This document shows, piece by piece, positions 25,966 to 26,935 of a stretch of 26,935 nucleotides of DNA. Under the pieces are notes generated by a model that saw only the letters and a list, made by a program, of their open reading frames with translations, made no database searches and had not been told where the DNA came from. Origin of the DNA: Chara braunii (lineage: Eukaryota; Streptophyta; Charophyceae; Charales; Characeae). The DNA lies in the NCBI GenBank assembly GCA_003427395.1, contig BFEA01000200.1, positions 1,461,439-1,488,373 on the forward strand, given 5' to 3'. Position 1 is the first letter of the stretch. Each line of letters starts with the position of its first letter. Both the position numbers and the translations under genes were made by a program.

Positions 25966-26886
25966 TTAAGGATTGTCCATGTCCTCCTTCAATTCCCCTT
26001 CAAATAATATCTTCATTACATCTACTATCTTCACGTCACTGAGTTTTTTCTCCTTTGCGTTATGTCTTGCTATACATTCCATGAATTCGACACGCTTTTC
26101 TGAGATAACATGAGAATCAACTTCCATTCTGTTTATGACACACTCATATTGTTCTGCATAAATAGGATCGTCAGACTTCAACTCAGCAAAGTGTCGGATG
26201 ATCTTTTGTTTATAAACACATGTATGTAGCCCGCAATCGTCCTCGTTGTCTTGCTGTGCACACGCCACACGGATCATGTCTTTGCCAAACAATTTTCTGC
26301 ACGCAGTCCACGATGTTGTTTCTTTAGAGCGTGTAGGATGTCGTCCCTCTGTATTGTGAACCAGAAATTCATCGCGGATACAACAGCGCAATGCACCCTA
26401 ATTCGGCTCAGAGATGTTGCGCAACGAGTCGAAATACATCATAGTTGGTCTCTCCTTGTCGTTTTTTATGGTTCCTTTGACAAAATCACCTACATTAATC
26501 ATCATTAACAATGTCCAATGTTTCTCGTTCCAAACAGGAACGAGAACTATTTTGTTGTCCCAAATCTTCGGCGCGTACGAAAAAATTATTTTTTTTGGCC
26601 GGCCCTGAGCCAGTCTTTGCCTGCGGTGTGTCATTGTTTTGTTAACTGTCTGTTTTCCTTCTATGTGTGTGTACCACATCTCCGAGCATACAAAAACAAC
26701 GCTTTGTCCAACCGATTGTGCAACATCTACGACAATTGACTGTAAAATATAATCAATCATAGTGTCGTGCAACCACGTGCCATTTCTCAGACGCGCGATG
26801 TGAAATTCTTGCAGACTCAAACTTTCACCAATTGAAGTGACGAAGATGCAAGAAGCAAATATGAAATATTTATTTCTATAATGAAT
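25966..26886 (-). pseudogene. Ulp1-like (C48) cysteine protease domain with one in-frame stop
   Basis: Ulp1/SENP proteases cleave SUMO or similar modifiers; in plants Ulp1 domains are also carried by transposons. The frame is open from 26886 to TAA/TAG-bounded 25966, with one TAG at 26400-26398. Visible family features are NGTWLHDTMIDYIL near the start, the catalytic His in WNEKHWTLL (26520-26518), and the catalytic Asp in MYFDSLR (26430-26428). Then come the oxyanion Gln in AQQDNEDDCG (26253-26251) and the catalytic Cys six residues later (26235-26233), the spacing expected for the family. The His-Asp distance (30 residues) exceeds the usual value, implying an inserted loop. Codons resume in frame right after the TAG and remain protein-like, so it is a point nonsense change rather than an intron. 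No ATG is visible near the start; the N-terminus is probably beyond an intron or the window edge. Confidence 0.75.
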
Positions 26887-26935
26887 TCATATTTTTTCCT
26901 CGTCTCTGATCAGCGTTGTCACGCGGGGATCCCCG

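Noticed and set aside
1300-26780. CACGTG G-box-like hexamers (near 1310, 2370, 8905, 26775)
   Set aside because: Four hexamers in 27 kb are near chance, and none lies upstream of a credible gene.

Overview
This window looks like intergenic DNA from a large, repeat-rich nuclear genome of the plant lineage (streptophyte). The reasons are a U2 snRNA-derived sequence whose second stem resembles the plant form, a plant-type L1-like LINE with an APE endonuclease, reverse transcriptase and zf-RVT tail, several tRNA-derived SINE-like retroposons with long A tails, a Ulp1 (C48) protease fragment of the kind often carried by plant transposons, and many microsatellites. A charophyte such as Chara is possible, but that is inference only. 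I found no intact host gene. Every recognisable coding region is a transposon gene or an unidentified, usually broken, fragment.

Layout. 1-1340: CA repeat and polypurine (Glu/Asp-coding) low-complexity DNA, interrupted by a palindromic element with (CAAT)n arms. 1606-1975: a foldback element with long inverted arms enclosing three consecutive hairpins. 2060-4735: GC-rich DNA, a diverged segmental duplication ending in (ATC)n, and AT microsatellites around a 73-bp repeat that recurs at 25849. 4800-6160: no gene, but two strong inverted repeats. 6190-7645 (-): a decayed Ty3-like gag/pre-protease region. 8226-8808 (+): broken coding remnants. 9634-13000: a cluster of retroposons (a 140-bp foldback hairpin, a tRNA-SINE on the minus strand, a retroposon 3' end, two members of a second SINE family, and a U2 chimera). 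13683-14757: five diverged tandem units of about 195-226 bp. 15505-23600 (-): one old LINE of about 8 kb, with ORF1, ORF2 and probably its poly(A) end. 24065-26886 (-): unidentified short ORFs, a lysine/arginine-rich ORF, and a Ulp1-like protease that keeps its catalytic residues but has one in-frame stop.

The coding remnants do not form a pathway. The coherent theme is repeated insertion and decay of mobile elements. The structures least explained by known families are the 73-bp microsatellite-bounded repeat with short inverted ends, the three-hairpin foldback element, the 140-bp hairpin whose transition mismatches all preserve pairing on the minus strand, and the U2-poly(A) chimera.
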